A DNA stretch of 64,000 bases from Silene latifolia (lineage: Eukaryota; Streptophyta; Magnoliopsida; Caryophyllales; Caryophyllaceae): the NCBI RefSeq assembly GCF_048544455.1, contig NC_133536.1, positions 171,202,325 through 171,266,324 on the forward strand, written 5' to 3'. Under the pieces are notes generated by a model. The model was not told where the DNA came from and ran no database searches. It saw only the letters and a program-made list of their open reading frames with translations. Shown here piece by piece: positions 47,480-59,900 of the stretch. A program made the position numbers and the translations under genes. Every line of letters starts with the position of its first letter. Positions within the stretch are counted from its first letter, which is position 1.

Positions 47480-49246
47480 AGGACCCATTGCCTCCTTTGA
47501 AACAGGCTAAGATCCCCAACATTCTCTTTGGGCTGGGATACGAACCTACCAATGAAGACATCCAGGAGATGAACCTCCTAATCCGAAAACGCAAGAAGCA
47601 CGGAGTCATCCTCCGTCCATACCACTTGACTATCAACGGATACTTTATCCCCGAGGGAGAGTCTGAACTCTACCACGGCTTTCCGGAGCCTATCTATGAC
47701 TCTGTGGTGAAGGCTAGATACCCGGGAGTAGAAGTCTTCCAGGACTGATACTTTATCCCCGACAACATCGAAGCCACATCAACTGAGTCCAAACCGTCAC
47801 CATGCCTTGACGGACAAGCTGTCACACTACTCTTTGGGGAAGATAACATCAAACGCCTCGACTATGAGGACATCATCAACATCGCCCTGAAAGACAATCA
47901 GTTTGATCCAACCGCCTTGATCTCCGATACTGACCGGAGAAAGCCACCCAGGGCTGGAGGAAAACCATCAAGTGGACCGATCGCCAAGGCCGCATTCTCA
48001 AGATCACAACTGGAGAAGGCCCTATGTTCAAGGAGGAAAGTGAAGAAGGATCTGAGTCTGAGTCGGAGTCAGAGTCTGTTATAGCTCCTAACACTCCAGA
48101 TGTCCCAGTCAAGGTCCCCTTCCCATTGTTTTATCACAAAGTCGTGGCTGATTCAGAGGCCGAGTCTACTAAGGTCACCCCCACACCAATGAAAGGTGAC
48201 AACCTGGAGTCTGTTCTAGAGGCCACTTCCTCTGTCGTGTCGCCTCTGACTGACCACGAGATGTCTGTCCTCTCCGAGCTTTTCGCTCGTGTCAACTTAA
48301 TGAACGCTAAGTTTGCTTATGACTCATCTCAATTTAACTGCAATGCAATTCTGAATGATTATGAGGAATTTGACTTGAGTGACTACCCACCTCACTTAGC
48401 CAAAGAACTTGACAAACGGGAAACCAGAACCCCCATCATTGAGGAAACCGAGCCTATTAACGTAGGAACCGACAATACACCTCAAGAACTTAGGATAGGG
48501 ACAACCCTGGACCCCTCGGAAAGACAGCAGTTCATTGACCTCCTCCACGAATACAAGGACGTGTTCGCCTGGTCTTACAGAGACATGCCTGGGATTGACA
48601 GAGAAATTGCAGAGCACCGGATACCCATCAAACCCGGTGCTAAACATGTGAAACAGAAGCTACGCCGGATGCGACCTGAGTGGGCCTTAAAAATCAAAGA
48701 AGAGGTGGAAAAACAGTTCAAGGCTGGGTTCATCAAAGTGTCCGAATACTCTGACTTGGTGGCCAACCTTGTGCCGATACCAAAGAAAGACGGACGAATT
48801 CGGGTTTGCGTCGACTTCAGGGATCTGAACAAGGCAAGTCCAAAAGACGACTTCCCTTTGCCACATGTTGACATTCTGGTAGACAACACCGCCGAACATG
48901 CTCTCCTATCATTCATGGACGGGTATGCCTGGTACAACCAGATTAAAATGGCTGAGGAAGACATGCACAAAACTGCGTTCACTACACAGTGGGGTACATA
49001 TTGCTACACGGTCATGCCTTTCGGCTTCATCAACGCCGGAGCAACCTATCAAAGAACAGCTACCACTCTCCTACATGATATGATGCACAAGGAGGTAGAG
49101 GTATATGTCGATGACATGATCGTCAAATCAAAAGAACGGGACGGCCACATCAATGCCCTCCGGAAATTCTTCGCTCGTCTGCAGAAATATAACATGAGAC
49201 TAAATCCTCAGAAGTGTGCATTCGAGGTCACCTCCGGGGATTCCTC
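47461..49246 (+). pseudogene. pol: linker and reverse transcriptase, C-terminally deleted
   Basis: A short open segment (47461-47748) with the linker motif NEDIQEMNLLIRKRKKHG ends at TGA. After a frame change the segment from 48024 has an acidic Glu/Ser stretch, then RT: WSYRDMPGID, VDFRDLNKASPKDDFPLP, LSFMDGYAWYNQI with a catalytic Asp, and YVDDMIVKS with the catalytic Asp pair. RT breaks off after NPQKCAFEVTSG, where the thumb and connection regions (about 75 residues) should follow. It joins directly to RNase H sequence in another frame at about 49240, so RT cannot be functional. Confidence 0.85.
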
Positions 49247-51411
49247 TATCCCTATACCTGACTGTAACCAACACAGCCATAGGAGCAATGCTAGCACAAA
49301 CAGTTGGCAACGAAGAACGAGCCATCTACTACATTAGCAAAAAGTTCATTGAGTACGAGACGAGGTATACCCAACTGGAAAAGACATGCCTTGCCCTAGT
49401 TTGGTCAACAAAGAAGCTGCGGCATTACATGCTCAGCTACTCGGTCCACATCTACTTCAAGATAGACCCAGTCAAATACATCTTCGAAAAACCCATACTA
49501 AACGGAAGGCTGTCTAGGTGGACACTGATGCTGTCCGAGTTTGACCTCAAGTTTGTACCCCTCAAGGTTATCAAGGGAAGAGCAGTCGCCGATTTCCTAG
49601 CAGAAAATCCCGTCAACGAGGATCCAACAACCGACACATGGTCACTTCCTGACGAGGACATCCTTTGTGCCGACTCCGACGCATGAGACCTATACTTTGA
49701 TGGTGCATCTAATCTGAGAGGCTTCGGGGTAGGAATCCTTCTAATTTCACCAGAGGGAGAACATGTTCCGATCTCGGTCAAGCTAGACTTCGCCGTCACC
49801 AACAATGCCGCTGAATATGAAGCATGCCTCATCGGCCTACAAGCAGCCATCACACTTGGCATCAAGAGATTGAGGGTTCATGGCGATTCCTCACTCATTA
49901 TCAATCAGGTATCCGGATCATGGAAAATCCGATCTGACAGCTTAGCTCCCTACCGAGCGAAGATAAATCAAGAGGCCAAGTTCTTCGACCAAGTCGACTA
50001 CTTCCACTTGCCGCGAGAGGAAAATCAATTTGCTGATGCCCTGGCAAAACTTGCCGCGCTCGTCAACATACCTGACGACATGACATCGATGCCCCTATGT
50101 GTCGAGAGAAGGAGCGAGCCAGCTCACATGTGTGCCATTATCGACGACGAGGAAAGCCATGATGAACCTTGGTACCAAGCCATCCTCAATTACAAAACCA
50201 AAAACGAATTCCCTCCCAACTCTGGTCAAAGAGGACAAAGAGCCATCCGTTTACTTGCATCACAATTCGTGATAAACCAAAAGCAGCTCTACAAAAGAAC
50301 ACCCCAAGGAATTCTCCTCCTTTGCATTGACCATCACGAAGCCAAGAAAGTCATGGGAGAGGTTCACGACGGAGAATGTGGCCCTCACATGAGTGCAATG
50401 ATGCTTACACGGAAAATCATGCGGTTAGGTTACTACTGGACAACCATGGAAACCGATTGCCGTAACTACGTCAAACATTGCCACAATTGCAAAATCTTCG
50501 CCAACATACAACATGTACCGCCATCCCTTTTATACACCATGACATCACCCTGGCCATTCTCAACCTGGGGCATCGACATCATCGGGAAAGTCAACCCGAT
50601 AGGCACCAAGGGGCATTGCTTTGTCCTCGTCGCCATCGACTACTTCACCAAATGGGTGGAAGCACAGTCATATGCAGTCTTTACCTCCAAACAAGTGGCC
50701 AAGTTCATCTAAAACAACATCATCTGCCGATATGGGGTACCCCATGAAATAATCAGCGATAAAGGCTCTCACTTCTGGGCGGAAACTCAAGCCTTGCTGG
50801 ACAAATACAAGATCAAACGACATCGATCATCCCCCTACCGTCCCCAAACTAACGAAGCGGTGGAGGCAGCGAACAAAACTCTTGTTACCATTATCAAGAA
50901 AATGCAAGACAACTACCGCGATTGGCCGAGCAAACTCCCATTCGCACTCTGGGGATACCGAACCTCCATTCGAACACCGACAGGCGCCACACCCTTCTAC
51001 CTAGCATACGGTATGGAGGCAGTTCAACCGGTGGAGTTAGAGGTCCCTTCTCTACGCATCCTACTGGAGAGTCAAGTCCCTGAGGCGGAATGGACCCGTC
51101 GAAGGTACGAACAGCTCACTCTTCTAGACGAACGGCGAATCAACGCCTTGCACAACGTCCAGCTATACCAACGACGTATACAACGGGCATTCAACAAGAA
51201 GGTCAAACCTAGAAACATCCAGGAGGGCGACTTGGTCCTCAAGTCAGTTCGAGCACCATTATCCGTCGATCCGAGGGGAAAATTCAAACCCAACTGGGCC
51301 GGGCCATACCTGGTCAAGAAGATACTTTCGGGGGGCGCAGTGAGACTGAGTGACCTAGACGGGGAGGACTTTACAAACCCGACCAACCTAGACCAACTCA
51401 AGAAATACTAG
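49216..51411 (+). pseudogene. pol: RNase H, archaeal-type RNase H and integrase, two stops
   Basis: One continuous frame with TGA at 49684 and TAA at 50710. The first part is the degenerate gypsy RNase H (LYLTVTNTAIGAMLAQ, with Asn where catalytic Asp is usual). The second RNase H keeps all four acidic residues: YFDGAS, AAEYEA, HGDSSL and FADALA. The integrase has the zinc-binding pair EVHDGECGPH and CHNC. Its catalytic triad is in WGIDIIG, IISDKGSHF and EAVEAANKT, with the TAA between the first two. A C-terminal DNA-binding region (GDLVLKSV, GKFKPNWAGPYLV) ends the frame. A dual RNase H marks the Tat lineage. Confidence 0.88.
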
Positions 51412-52226
51412 CCTTGAACCCCATCAACCAACAACCTAGCCTAGTTTTGCAACTAGCAACCACCTCAACCCTTTTCAAGTCAAGTTCCTCAATATGTTCT
51501 GATTTGAAATTGTATGTTTTATCGAGTCTAAGCTGCGTCACCTTGCTCGTTTCAAATGTCCTTTGATCCGTCAAAGGCAACGTCCATTTGCACTACAAAA
51601 ACAAACCCCTGAACTACGAGCATGGTTTGATTTCATCTCTTCAGGTGAATACGTAGGCAGTCCCTCTTATGCTTGAGGGATACAACCACAAAACCCAATT
51701 CAAATTCACAAAATATTTCGAACTACGATCATTGTTTGATTTCTCCTCTCCAGGTGGATACGTAGGCAGTCCTTTCTTACACAAGAAGGATACAACCATT
51801 CCCACAATAAAAAAACCATTCCCCACACACAAAAAAAACATCGCCATCAAAAAAGAAGAAAAGGAAAAATCATTCCCTTTCCCCACAAAATACAAAAATG
51901 AGCCTTTATCCCTTTCCACAAAATACCACTTTCCCAAGTGCAAACGTTTAGGACGATTCAAATCGAGTTGCCTTCACAAAACGGATGGAAGAAACAAGCG
52001 TTCACACCTTTCGACACGGGAAATCCTCTTATTTAATTAATAATGGGAGGGATTACAATTTCAACAAATAAGGCTCGACGAGTCTACAACTCGTCAAGGC
52101 TAAGGTGTCCACTAACACACCCCACATAGTAAAACTAGCACAAAACACACAATAACTAGCTAGTACAACATAATAAAAACTCACAACAATAATACAACAT
52201 AATAATAAAGTGGGTAATGGAGGTCT
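51412..52226 (+). other. Non-coding spacer after pol with a duplicated segment
   Basis: The segment CAGGTGAATACGTAGGCAGT followed by a stretch ending GGATACAACCA occurs twice, about 107 bp apart (51643 and 51750). No coding frame was found on the plus strand. Confidence 0.65.
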
Positions 52227-53684
52227 TCACTCTTCCATTCTACCCTTGCCTTTTCCCACGGGGTACATCATCCCCTTGTTCTTCTTGTTGGCCCCCCTAG
52301 CATGGAATTCCTCCTCGGAACGGATCCTCAACGGATCTAAGACGGCGACGGCCTCCGGTCTAGCACAATACCCCATACTCGACCCAAGACGAGCCAATGC
52401 ACGGCCCACCATACTCTTGGGGCCGGAACTCCTCCTCTTCGGTGGTCTTATCACATCGGGAGTAGCTCCATCAACATACTCCTCAAAGAAGGCACGGTTG
52501 GCCTTGCCAACCTCTCGGTACTTCAAATCGACAACCTCGTCCTTACGAAACTTGGATCTCTCTTCCAAGGTCGGAGCACGTGACCACTTGACATAAGCGG
52601 GAGTCACCCATGTCGTGGCAACGGGGTTTGGCACCTCCCAAAGCGGCCGAGTGGCCCACCACCTTTCAAATAATTCCACAAGCTCGGAGTTCCGAAAAAC
52701 ATTCTCTTGGACGAGAGTATCTTGAGCGGGCACCTTTTATTGACGCCCCATTTGCCTCATAAGCCTTTCGGGATAAATGAAGGAAACAACCTTCAAACCC
52801 ACCACCATCAAAGAACGAGGACTAGCACCCGAAGCGGGCAACCCCGTGAAGGACCTCAAGTGCCACCACGGCACCACCCAACGGATATGAGGACCACCCT
52901 CCTCCGTCAATCTTGCGGCCCAATAGGCCTCGGTGGAAGCAAAACTATCCGGGTAAAACTTCTTCCTCATGGTAAGATGACGGAAGGAATAAGAAGAAGG
53001 ATTAACCGGAGGCTCTACATACCTTAGCCTCTCCAATAGCCACACTTGGAGGATCCTTGGCGATCCAAAAGAGGGAGCTTCTCCACAAGAGCCTTCCTTG
53101 TCCAAAGCTTGGATAATCTCTCCAAGCACCAACCATGATGGATCTCTACCATGCTCCATTTGCTCAATCACATGGATAAGGGTCATGCTACCATGGCATC
53201 TCGGCCCCTCCTTCTTCAAGACATCAACAAAGAGGTACACATGGACGAGGCAAAATGCAAGAGCCCTTCTCCTAGCCACCTCAGAGACATTAGCATCTAA
53301 CCGGTTTTAAAAGATGTTGATAAGAGCCAACATATCCACACCATGTGGAGCAAGAAGAAAGTTGACTTGGCTTGTTGACAAGCCCAACATGGAACGGAAT
53401 TTCTCCTTGTAGCACAACCGAGTCGGAGGAAGCACCGGAGCACAACCCGGCCACCCACCAATGACTCCAACTTCTTCGGCAAGAAGACAAAGCTCGCCTT
53501 TCGGGAAAACGAAAACATGATGTTTCGAATCCCAAAACCGAGAACATGCTTCAAGAAAGGAGGGTTGCACCTTGACTTGACGAAGCACCAACAATTGACC
53601 AACTCCCATACAATCGAGTTGATACTTCTCGGGAGGCGACAAATCCCGGCACCATTGTCGCAATGCGTTCTCCAAAGCATCCAT
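52227..53684 (-). pseudogene. Antisense ORF, DUF7745/plant-mobile-domain-like, two stops
   Basis: A single minus-strand frame of about 485 codons starts MDALENALRQW (53684). It is interrupted only by TAA at 53307 and TAA at 52737. Its N-terminal part contains VKVQPSFLEACSRFWDSKHH and FPKGELCLLAEEVGVIGGWP, similar to the DUF7745/plant-mobile-domain family. The C-terminal part is Trp-rich (FERWWATRPLWEVP) with a basic tail. Extra ORFs between pol and the 3' LTR, some antisense, have been reported in plant Tat elements. The role is unknown. Because the frame is otherwise open over 1.4 kb, it was probably coding until recently. Confidence 0.7.
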
Positions 53685-55619
53685 GAAATATTTTTGTGGA
53701 AGAAGAAGAGGTTTTGTAGAGATGATTTTGTGTTTCGGATGATGAAACAATGAAGCGCAAATGTCTCTATAAATACAAAATGATCAGCGCGTTTTTTTTA
53801 GAAAAAGAGGAGAGCCGACTTCCATCGCCGAGCAGCTCGCGCCTCTTTGAGGCTTCCCCAGGATTCCCGCTGTTGACTTGTCTCTTTCAACATGTGTTTT
53901 CTCCTGACACCTCAAACCTCCCGCCAGGAACCTCGCGCCTCTTCGGGATGATCAGGGAAATTTTGTGTTTCTTCACACTCACATTTCCTTGTTTTCGCGT
54001 TTTACGAAATCCGACACGGTTTCCATGACGCAGCTTTAAACATACGGATTTTTCTTTCTTTTTTTAAGGGGGGAAGGGCTAGTCGCCCCGATCCGCGACG
54101 GATCGTTTCCATGTCAGTCGAAATTCCGAATTTTTTTTCGCTTTTTCGCAATTTTCCGGCAAAAATCAAAATCGAAAATTGATAACACGACATCAATTTT
54201 CCTCAAGAATTCAAGCACTCACAAATTCGAGTCTTGACCTCAAGAGCCAAATATACTCGCAAAAATCCTTTTCCAAAATTCCTTCCTGACGGTTTGAGTT
54301 TTATTTTTTCGAGTCAATTTTCAAAAATTTCGATGCAATTTAATTCACGACACGAGTTAATTGCTCAAATTTTCAGCAATTCCTTTTGAATTCCAAACGT
54401 GACGATTTTGTCACGGAATTTTCAAAATTCGTTTCAAAATTTCAATTTTAACTTCAAGGCATCTTGGTTAATTTTGATTTCCAAACAAATGCTTACGTGA
54501 TTTTCAATCAAATGCTTTTACGTGTTCACGTTTATGCGTATGTGCTATCTGTTGCCTGTTTTTCTACACTAACGATGCAGGAACTGGTGCAAGCAAATGG
54601 AGAATCAACAACCGACAAGTCTCCTCCGAAACACAACACAAAAGAAGCCAAAAATCACAAAACAAACCACAGTCCAAAAACACATATACAAACCGCCTTA
54701 CGCAAAATACATCAACAAACGTCTATCATACAGACACTGGCCTAAAACAAACGTCTATCATACAGACACTGGCCTAAGACAACGAAGTGGGGGCTATCTG
54801 CCACCTACCGAACTAAGCACTCTCTATCCTCTCAAACGGAAAAGAAAGAGAGCAACATGGGAAACAGAGGAGCAACAGCGAAAGCAGAGGAGGTTACCAT
54901 GACGGTAACACCTCGTTCCTGCTCCATGACAAAAAATAAGACAGTGTCTTATAGACTTCGGATGATGAGGAGGCCAAGAACCATGATGCGATGCACCATT
55001 CCGATACTGACCCCCAATCATCAGCCATCCTGCCCATGAGCCACGACGAAAAGGACAAACCGGCCATATTAGCCGCCTATCCGGATCTCTGCAGACAACG
55101 ACCAACGATCGATACCCGATCATTGGCCGGACAAAGGCCGCCAGGGAGAAACACAACCAAGCCTGTAACAAAAAACAGTCAACTCTCCCCCTCCGGGATC
55201 GACTTCCTCCTCCAAAGCCTCAACAACGGATCCCATAGGACCCAGACGATACCCTGCGATAAAAAAAACAAGCAAAAAACGTCAGCCGAAATTTCGGCAT
55301 TACGACGGCATGAAATGGACGAATCCAAAAACAACAAAAACAACGTGCAATACAAAAACAAGGGGCAATCCCGTCCCAAACCATTCACAACAAACAAACA
55401 AAAACGATTCGCCCCTCTTTTCAAGCAAAAGACGAGTCAAAACCACAAAAACGGCATTTCAAGACCCATACAAGGTCTGCCAATAACCCAAAATACGTGC
55501 CCGACACAATGAGGATTTTTCTACGGTTCAAAAAGGCAATTCATACGCTAATTTGAGCCCCAAACCGGTCAAAATCCAAAAACGACCGCAAAAAGGCAAA
55601 CGTGATTTTATCACGCCTC
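53685..55619 (+). other. Non-coding 3' region of the Retand/Ogre-like element
   Basis: No convincing gene. It holds two GGCTCGCGCCT-type modules (53830 and 53930), homopurine and A/T-rich stretches, and a 33-bp tandem duplication (54714 and 54747, ACAAACGTCTATCATACAGA). Short plus-strand frames at 54464-55512 are Lys/Thr/Gln-rich without motifs. Confidence 0.6.
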
Positions 55620-55722
55620 AAGGTGACCTAAAATTTTGAAGAACAAGCACCGGGGAGGGATGAGAGAGAAACTAGAGAGAGAAAATCCTCTCTAATTTCA
55701 TCAGTTACTTATTTTCCACGCA

Positions 55723-56916
55723 ATGGCGAGAAAGAAAAGAACTGCTAATAATCCTTCAAAATCTAATCAAAAACACCAAAAAAACGATGATCTAATCCTA
55801 GCTTCTAATAATAAGGGGAAATCTCCTCAACAACACGTTCGTATTTCATCGCAGGAGTTTGAATCAGATTTGGAGTCTATAATTGAAACGGAAGAACAAT
55901 TGGAGGAACCTACTGAGGAACCAGAGCCACCATCGTTGCCCCTGGTCAAAATCACTCAAACTGATGTGGCTGGTGAGGTTGCTTTTTGGTCTACTTCGGT
56001 TTTCTGTTATGTCTTAGGAGCCAACCCCCCTAGTAATGTGATTTCTGGATTTGTTAAGAGGGTGTGGCAGGCTCAGGGACTTGACAAAGTCTCGTTTATG
56101 CCAAATGGGATTTTTCTGGTTCGGTTCAAAACTAAGGCACAACAGCAGGAGGTTTTGACTAATAGTCACTTATTGTTTGACAATAAACCTGTAATTGTCA
56201 AGGAATGGACGCCTGAGACTGTGTTGGTTAAGCATGATGTTAAGAAAGTGCCAATATGGATGAAAATCTTTGGATTAGATGTCAAATATTGGGGTCTGGA
56301 GAGTCTTAAGAAACTAAGTGGGTCTGTAGGATCATTCATTAAATGTGATCATGCTACTACTCATAAGGATTTCCTGGGATTTGCGAGAATCATGGTAGAA
56401 GTTGACATCGGTCAGAAATTCCCTTCATCCATTTCTTTCATTGATGAGCATGACATGACTCAGTCTGTACGGGTAGTGTATGACTGGCTTCCACTTGTAT
56501 GCACTGCTTGTAAAGGTATGGGTCACTTAGCTACGGATTGCAGGAAAGGGGTTAACAAACCAGTGACTCAGAAAGTATGGAAACCTAAGAGAGATAAAGG
56601 TGCGCAGAAACCTCCTCCTAGAGTTCCAGTTCAGAGGACATCACCACAGCCTGTTGTCCAGCAGATTGTCCCACAGACACCTGTTATTGTGACTCCTGTG
56701 GTGATAACAAAACCTACTGTTGAACATTCTATGCCTCGTAAATTGCTAACCAGGCTTCTGCGTGCTGAGAATGGTGAGAAGAGGACTTTCACTCCTGGTG
56801 GAATGCCAATTATGGAAGCCTTATCTCAGTCAATTCAGAAAACTAGACAAAGCTTGGTGTTACATCGTATTGGTGAAAGGGGGGAGTCCAGCAGAACTAA
56901 TCTAGAAAATGGATAG
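55723..56916 (+). CDS. LINE ORF1, RNA-binding gag-like protein (DUF4283, zinc knuckle)
   Basis: A 397-codon open frame. The N terminus is basic and disordered (MARKKRTANNPSKSN), then acidic. A DUF4283 RRM-like domain follows at about residues 85-165 (VAFWSTSVFCYVLGANPP, GIFLVRFKTKAQQQEVL, KPVIVKEWTPE). A CCHC knuckle CTACKGMGHLATDC starts at residue 260. The C terminus is Pro/Val-rich and then basic. In plant LINEs this protein binds the element RNA to form the transposition particle. Its last 8 nt overlap ORF2. Confidence 0.9.
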   Translation: MARKKRTANNPSKSNQKHQKNDDLILASNNKGKSPQQHVRISSQEFESDLESIIETEEQLEEPTEEPEPPSLPLVKITQTDVAGEVAFWSTSVFCYVLGANPPSNVISGFVKRVWQAQGLDKVSFMPNGIFLVRFKTKAQQQEVLTNSHLLFDNKPVIVKEWTPETVLVKHDVKKVPIWMKIFGLDVKYWGLESLKKLSGSVGSFIKCDHATTHKDFLGFARIMVEVDIGQKFPSSISFIDEHDMTQSVRVVYDWLPLVCTACKGMGHLATDCRKGVNKPVTQKVWKPKRDKGAQKPPPRVPVQRTSPQPVVQQIVPQTPVIVTPVVITKPTVEHSMPRKLLTRLLRAENGEKRTFTPGGMPIMEALSQSIQKTRQSLVLHRIGERGESSRTNLENG

Positions 56917-59900
56917 TTGTGGAGCTTGGAACATTAGGGGGTTGAATAATCCTACAAAACAAAAAGAAATAAGGAGATTTTTGCTCCAGAATAATGTGGG
57001 ATTATTTGGTTTAGTAGAAACTAAAATTAGGAGTAGTAATTGGAATAATGCTAGGAGTACAATTTGTGATCAATGGTCCATTTGTACTAATTTTAGTTTA
57101 CATAAAGGAGGTAGAATCTGGTTAATGTGGGATCCTATGGTGGTGGAGGTTGATATTAATGACATCACTAGTCAATCTATCCATGCTAAGGTTTATGATA
57201 AAGCTAGAATGCAGAGGTTTTGGTATACAGTTGTGTATGGTTTTAATAAACCATGTGAAAGGGAAGCTTTGTGGAATAACATTAGGAAATACCATGGACA
57301 AATCCAAGGCTCATGGATTATCTGTGGTGATTTTAATGCTGTGATGGGCAGGAATGAGAGAATTGGGGGTAATCCAATTACCCATGCTGAAATGAAACCC
57401 CTCTTGCAGCTTGTCCAGGATTGCAACATGATGGATTTGACAGCTAAGGGGAATTTTTTCACATGGAATAACAAGCATGAAACAGGCACAAAAGTTTACA
57501 GCAAAATTGATCGAGTCCTTTGTAATGATGACTGGATGGATAATTTCCCTGATAGTTATGTTCATTTCCTACCTGAGGGGCTATTTGACCATAGTCCTTG
57601 CTTAATTAGGTTTGATGAAGTGAGTCAGAGAAAGGGCAAACCCTTTAAGTATTTTAATATGTGGGGCTTGGCTACTGAGTTTGAGAAGATAGTCATTCAT
57701 GGCTGGTCTAGACAGATTGTTGGTACGGCTATGTACAAAGTGGTTATGAAATTGCGAGGGCTTAAAGGGGACTTCAAACAATTGGATAAAGATCAATTCT
57801 CTGATATTGAGAAGCTCACACATGTCACTGAATTGGCCTTGCAGAATTTCCAAAAGATTGTATCCCAGGATCCCTTCAATGCTGCTGCCTGTGCAGCTGA
57901 GAAAACCTGTGCTATGGAATTGATTGAACTCATGAAAGCTAGAGAAAGTTTTCTGAGACAGAAAGCCAAATCTGACTGGGTCCAGCAGGGTGATGACAAT
58001 ACAAAATTCTTCCATGCTAGCATTAAGACCAGAAGAGCTCGAAATAGGGTTTATCAGGTGAAGGATAGATATGGGCTCCTGCATAGTGATCCTGAAGGAA
58101 TCAAGAAAGCCTTTGTGGACTACTATGCTTTCCTGTTAGGTTCTGCTCATCCTGTTACCCCTGTGAATAGGAGGATTGTGCAACGTGGTAATTGTCTGAG
58201 TGAAGCTCACTGTTCCTTACTCACTTCTATTATCACTGATGATGAAATTAAACGTGCAATGTTTGATATACCTGGTAATAAGGCACCGGGGCCTGACGGG
58301 TATAATAGTCAATTTTTCAAAGATGCCTGGCATGTGGTTGGCAAGGAGGTGATCAATGCAGTTAGGAGTACTTTTACTTCTGGTAAACTTTTAAAGCAAG
58401 CAAATGCCACCATTATCACCTTGATTCCTAAAGTTGACATACCTGAAACTGTTTTGCAATTTAGACCTATTGCTTGTTGCAATACGGTTTATAAATGCTT
58501 ATCTAAGGTTATTTGTGCCAGACTTAGCCTCATTCTTCCTGAGATTGTGAGCCCCTCTCAAAGTGCTTTCATCAAAGGTCGTGATATTGTGGGTAATATC
58601 CTTATTGCACAGGATTTGATCAAGCTTTATAAGAGGAAAACCTGCTCCCCTAGGGTACTTATGAAACTTGATTTGCAGAAGGCGTATGATTCGGTTGAAT
58701 GGACTTTTATTGAAGATATGCTGCAGGCTTTGGGTTTTCCAAGTCAAATCATTAAGTTGTTGATGCAATGTGTGACCACCCCTTCATACTCTCTGGCCTT
58801 AAATGGAGAGGTGTTTGGCTTCATTCAGGCTAAGAGGGGTCTACGACAGGGAGACCCTCTCTCCCCCTTGCTATTTACTCTCTGTTTGGAGTATTTAAGC
58901 AGGATTTTGGAGGTCACTCAACAGCATAGGAAGTTTAGATTCCACCCCCTCTGTCAAAGATTAAACCTCTCACATCTCTGCTTTGCAGACGATCTTATCA
59001 TGTTTTGCAGGGGGGATAGGGCATCTATGGAGCTCCTGATTCATTCTTTTGAGTTTTTCTCGAAAGCTACTGGTTTGGTTATGAACAGAGGGAAATCCAA
59101 TATTTACTTTAATGGAACTGATGATCAACTGATTAGAGAAGTAGAGCAGATAACTGGCATGAAGAGAGGCCGTGTACCTTTTAAATACCTTGGGATTAAT
59201 GTGTCCCCAAAACGTTTGTCTGTGATGGAATGTTCCAGTTTAGTGGAGAGGATAGTGGAGAGAATTCAGAGGTTAGGCTCTAGAAAATTGTCTTATGCCG
59301 GGAGGATTGTGTTGATCAAGTCAGTTCTCAGCTCTCTTCATACGTATTGGGCTCGTATCTTTGTGCTACCTAAAACTGTGATTGCGAGTATTGAGGCTAC
59401 TTGCAGAGCCTTTCTTTGGCATGGTAATGAACAGAAAGAGAACCCTGCTTTGGTTTCCTGGGACACAATCTGCCAACCTAAAAGGCAAGGTGGACTTGGG
59501 ATCAAGAGGTTTCATGAATGGAATCTTGCTGCCATTGCCAAATATGCCTGGTGGGTTGCTACCAAAGCGGATCATCTGTGGGTTCGCTGGGTTCATGCAA
59601 TTTATATCAAAAATCGTAGTTGGGCTGAGTATGAACCTTCTTCTACTGCTAGCTGGGCTTGGCGCAAAATTTGCCAAGTAAAGAAGATTTTCAAGAACTT
59701 CATATTTCAGCAAATAGGGACTGACTCAGGACAAAGGTACAGGATTGACAAAGCATATAGTTGGCTCCTGCCTGTGAGGGCAACAGTTAGCTGGTTCCCT
59801 TGGATGAATCAGAAATGGATTCTCCCCAAGCATAGCTTCTGCAGCTGGCTCATAGTGCAGCAGCGTTTGTTAACACAGGACAGATTATTGAGAATGCATA

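Noticed and set aside
48575..48982. Minus-strand frames opposite RT and integrase (for example 135 codons)
   Set aside because: Shadows of pol on the other strand; unlike the antisense ORF at 52227-53684 they have no sense counter-evidence of coding and no domain.
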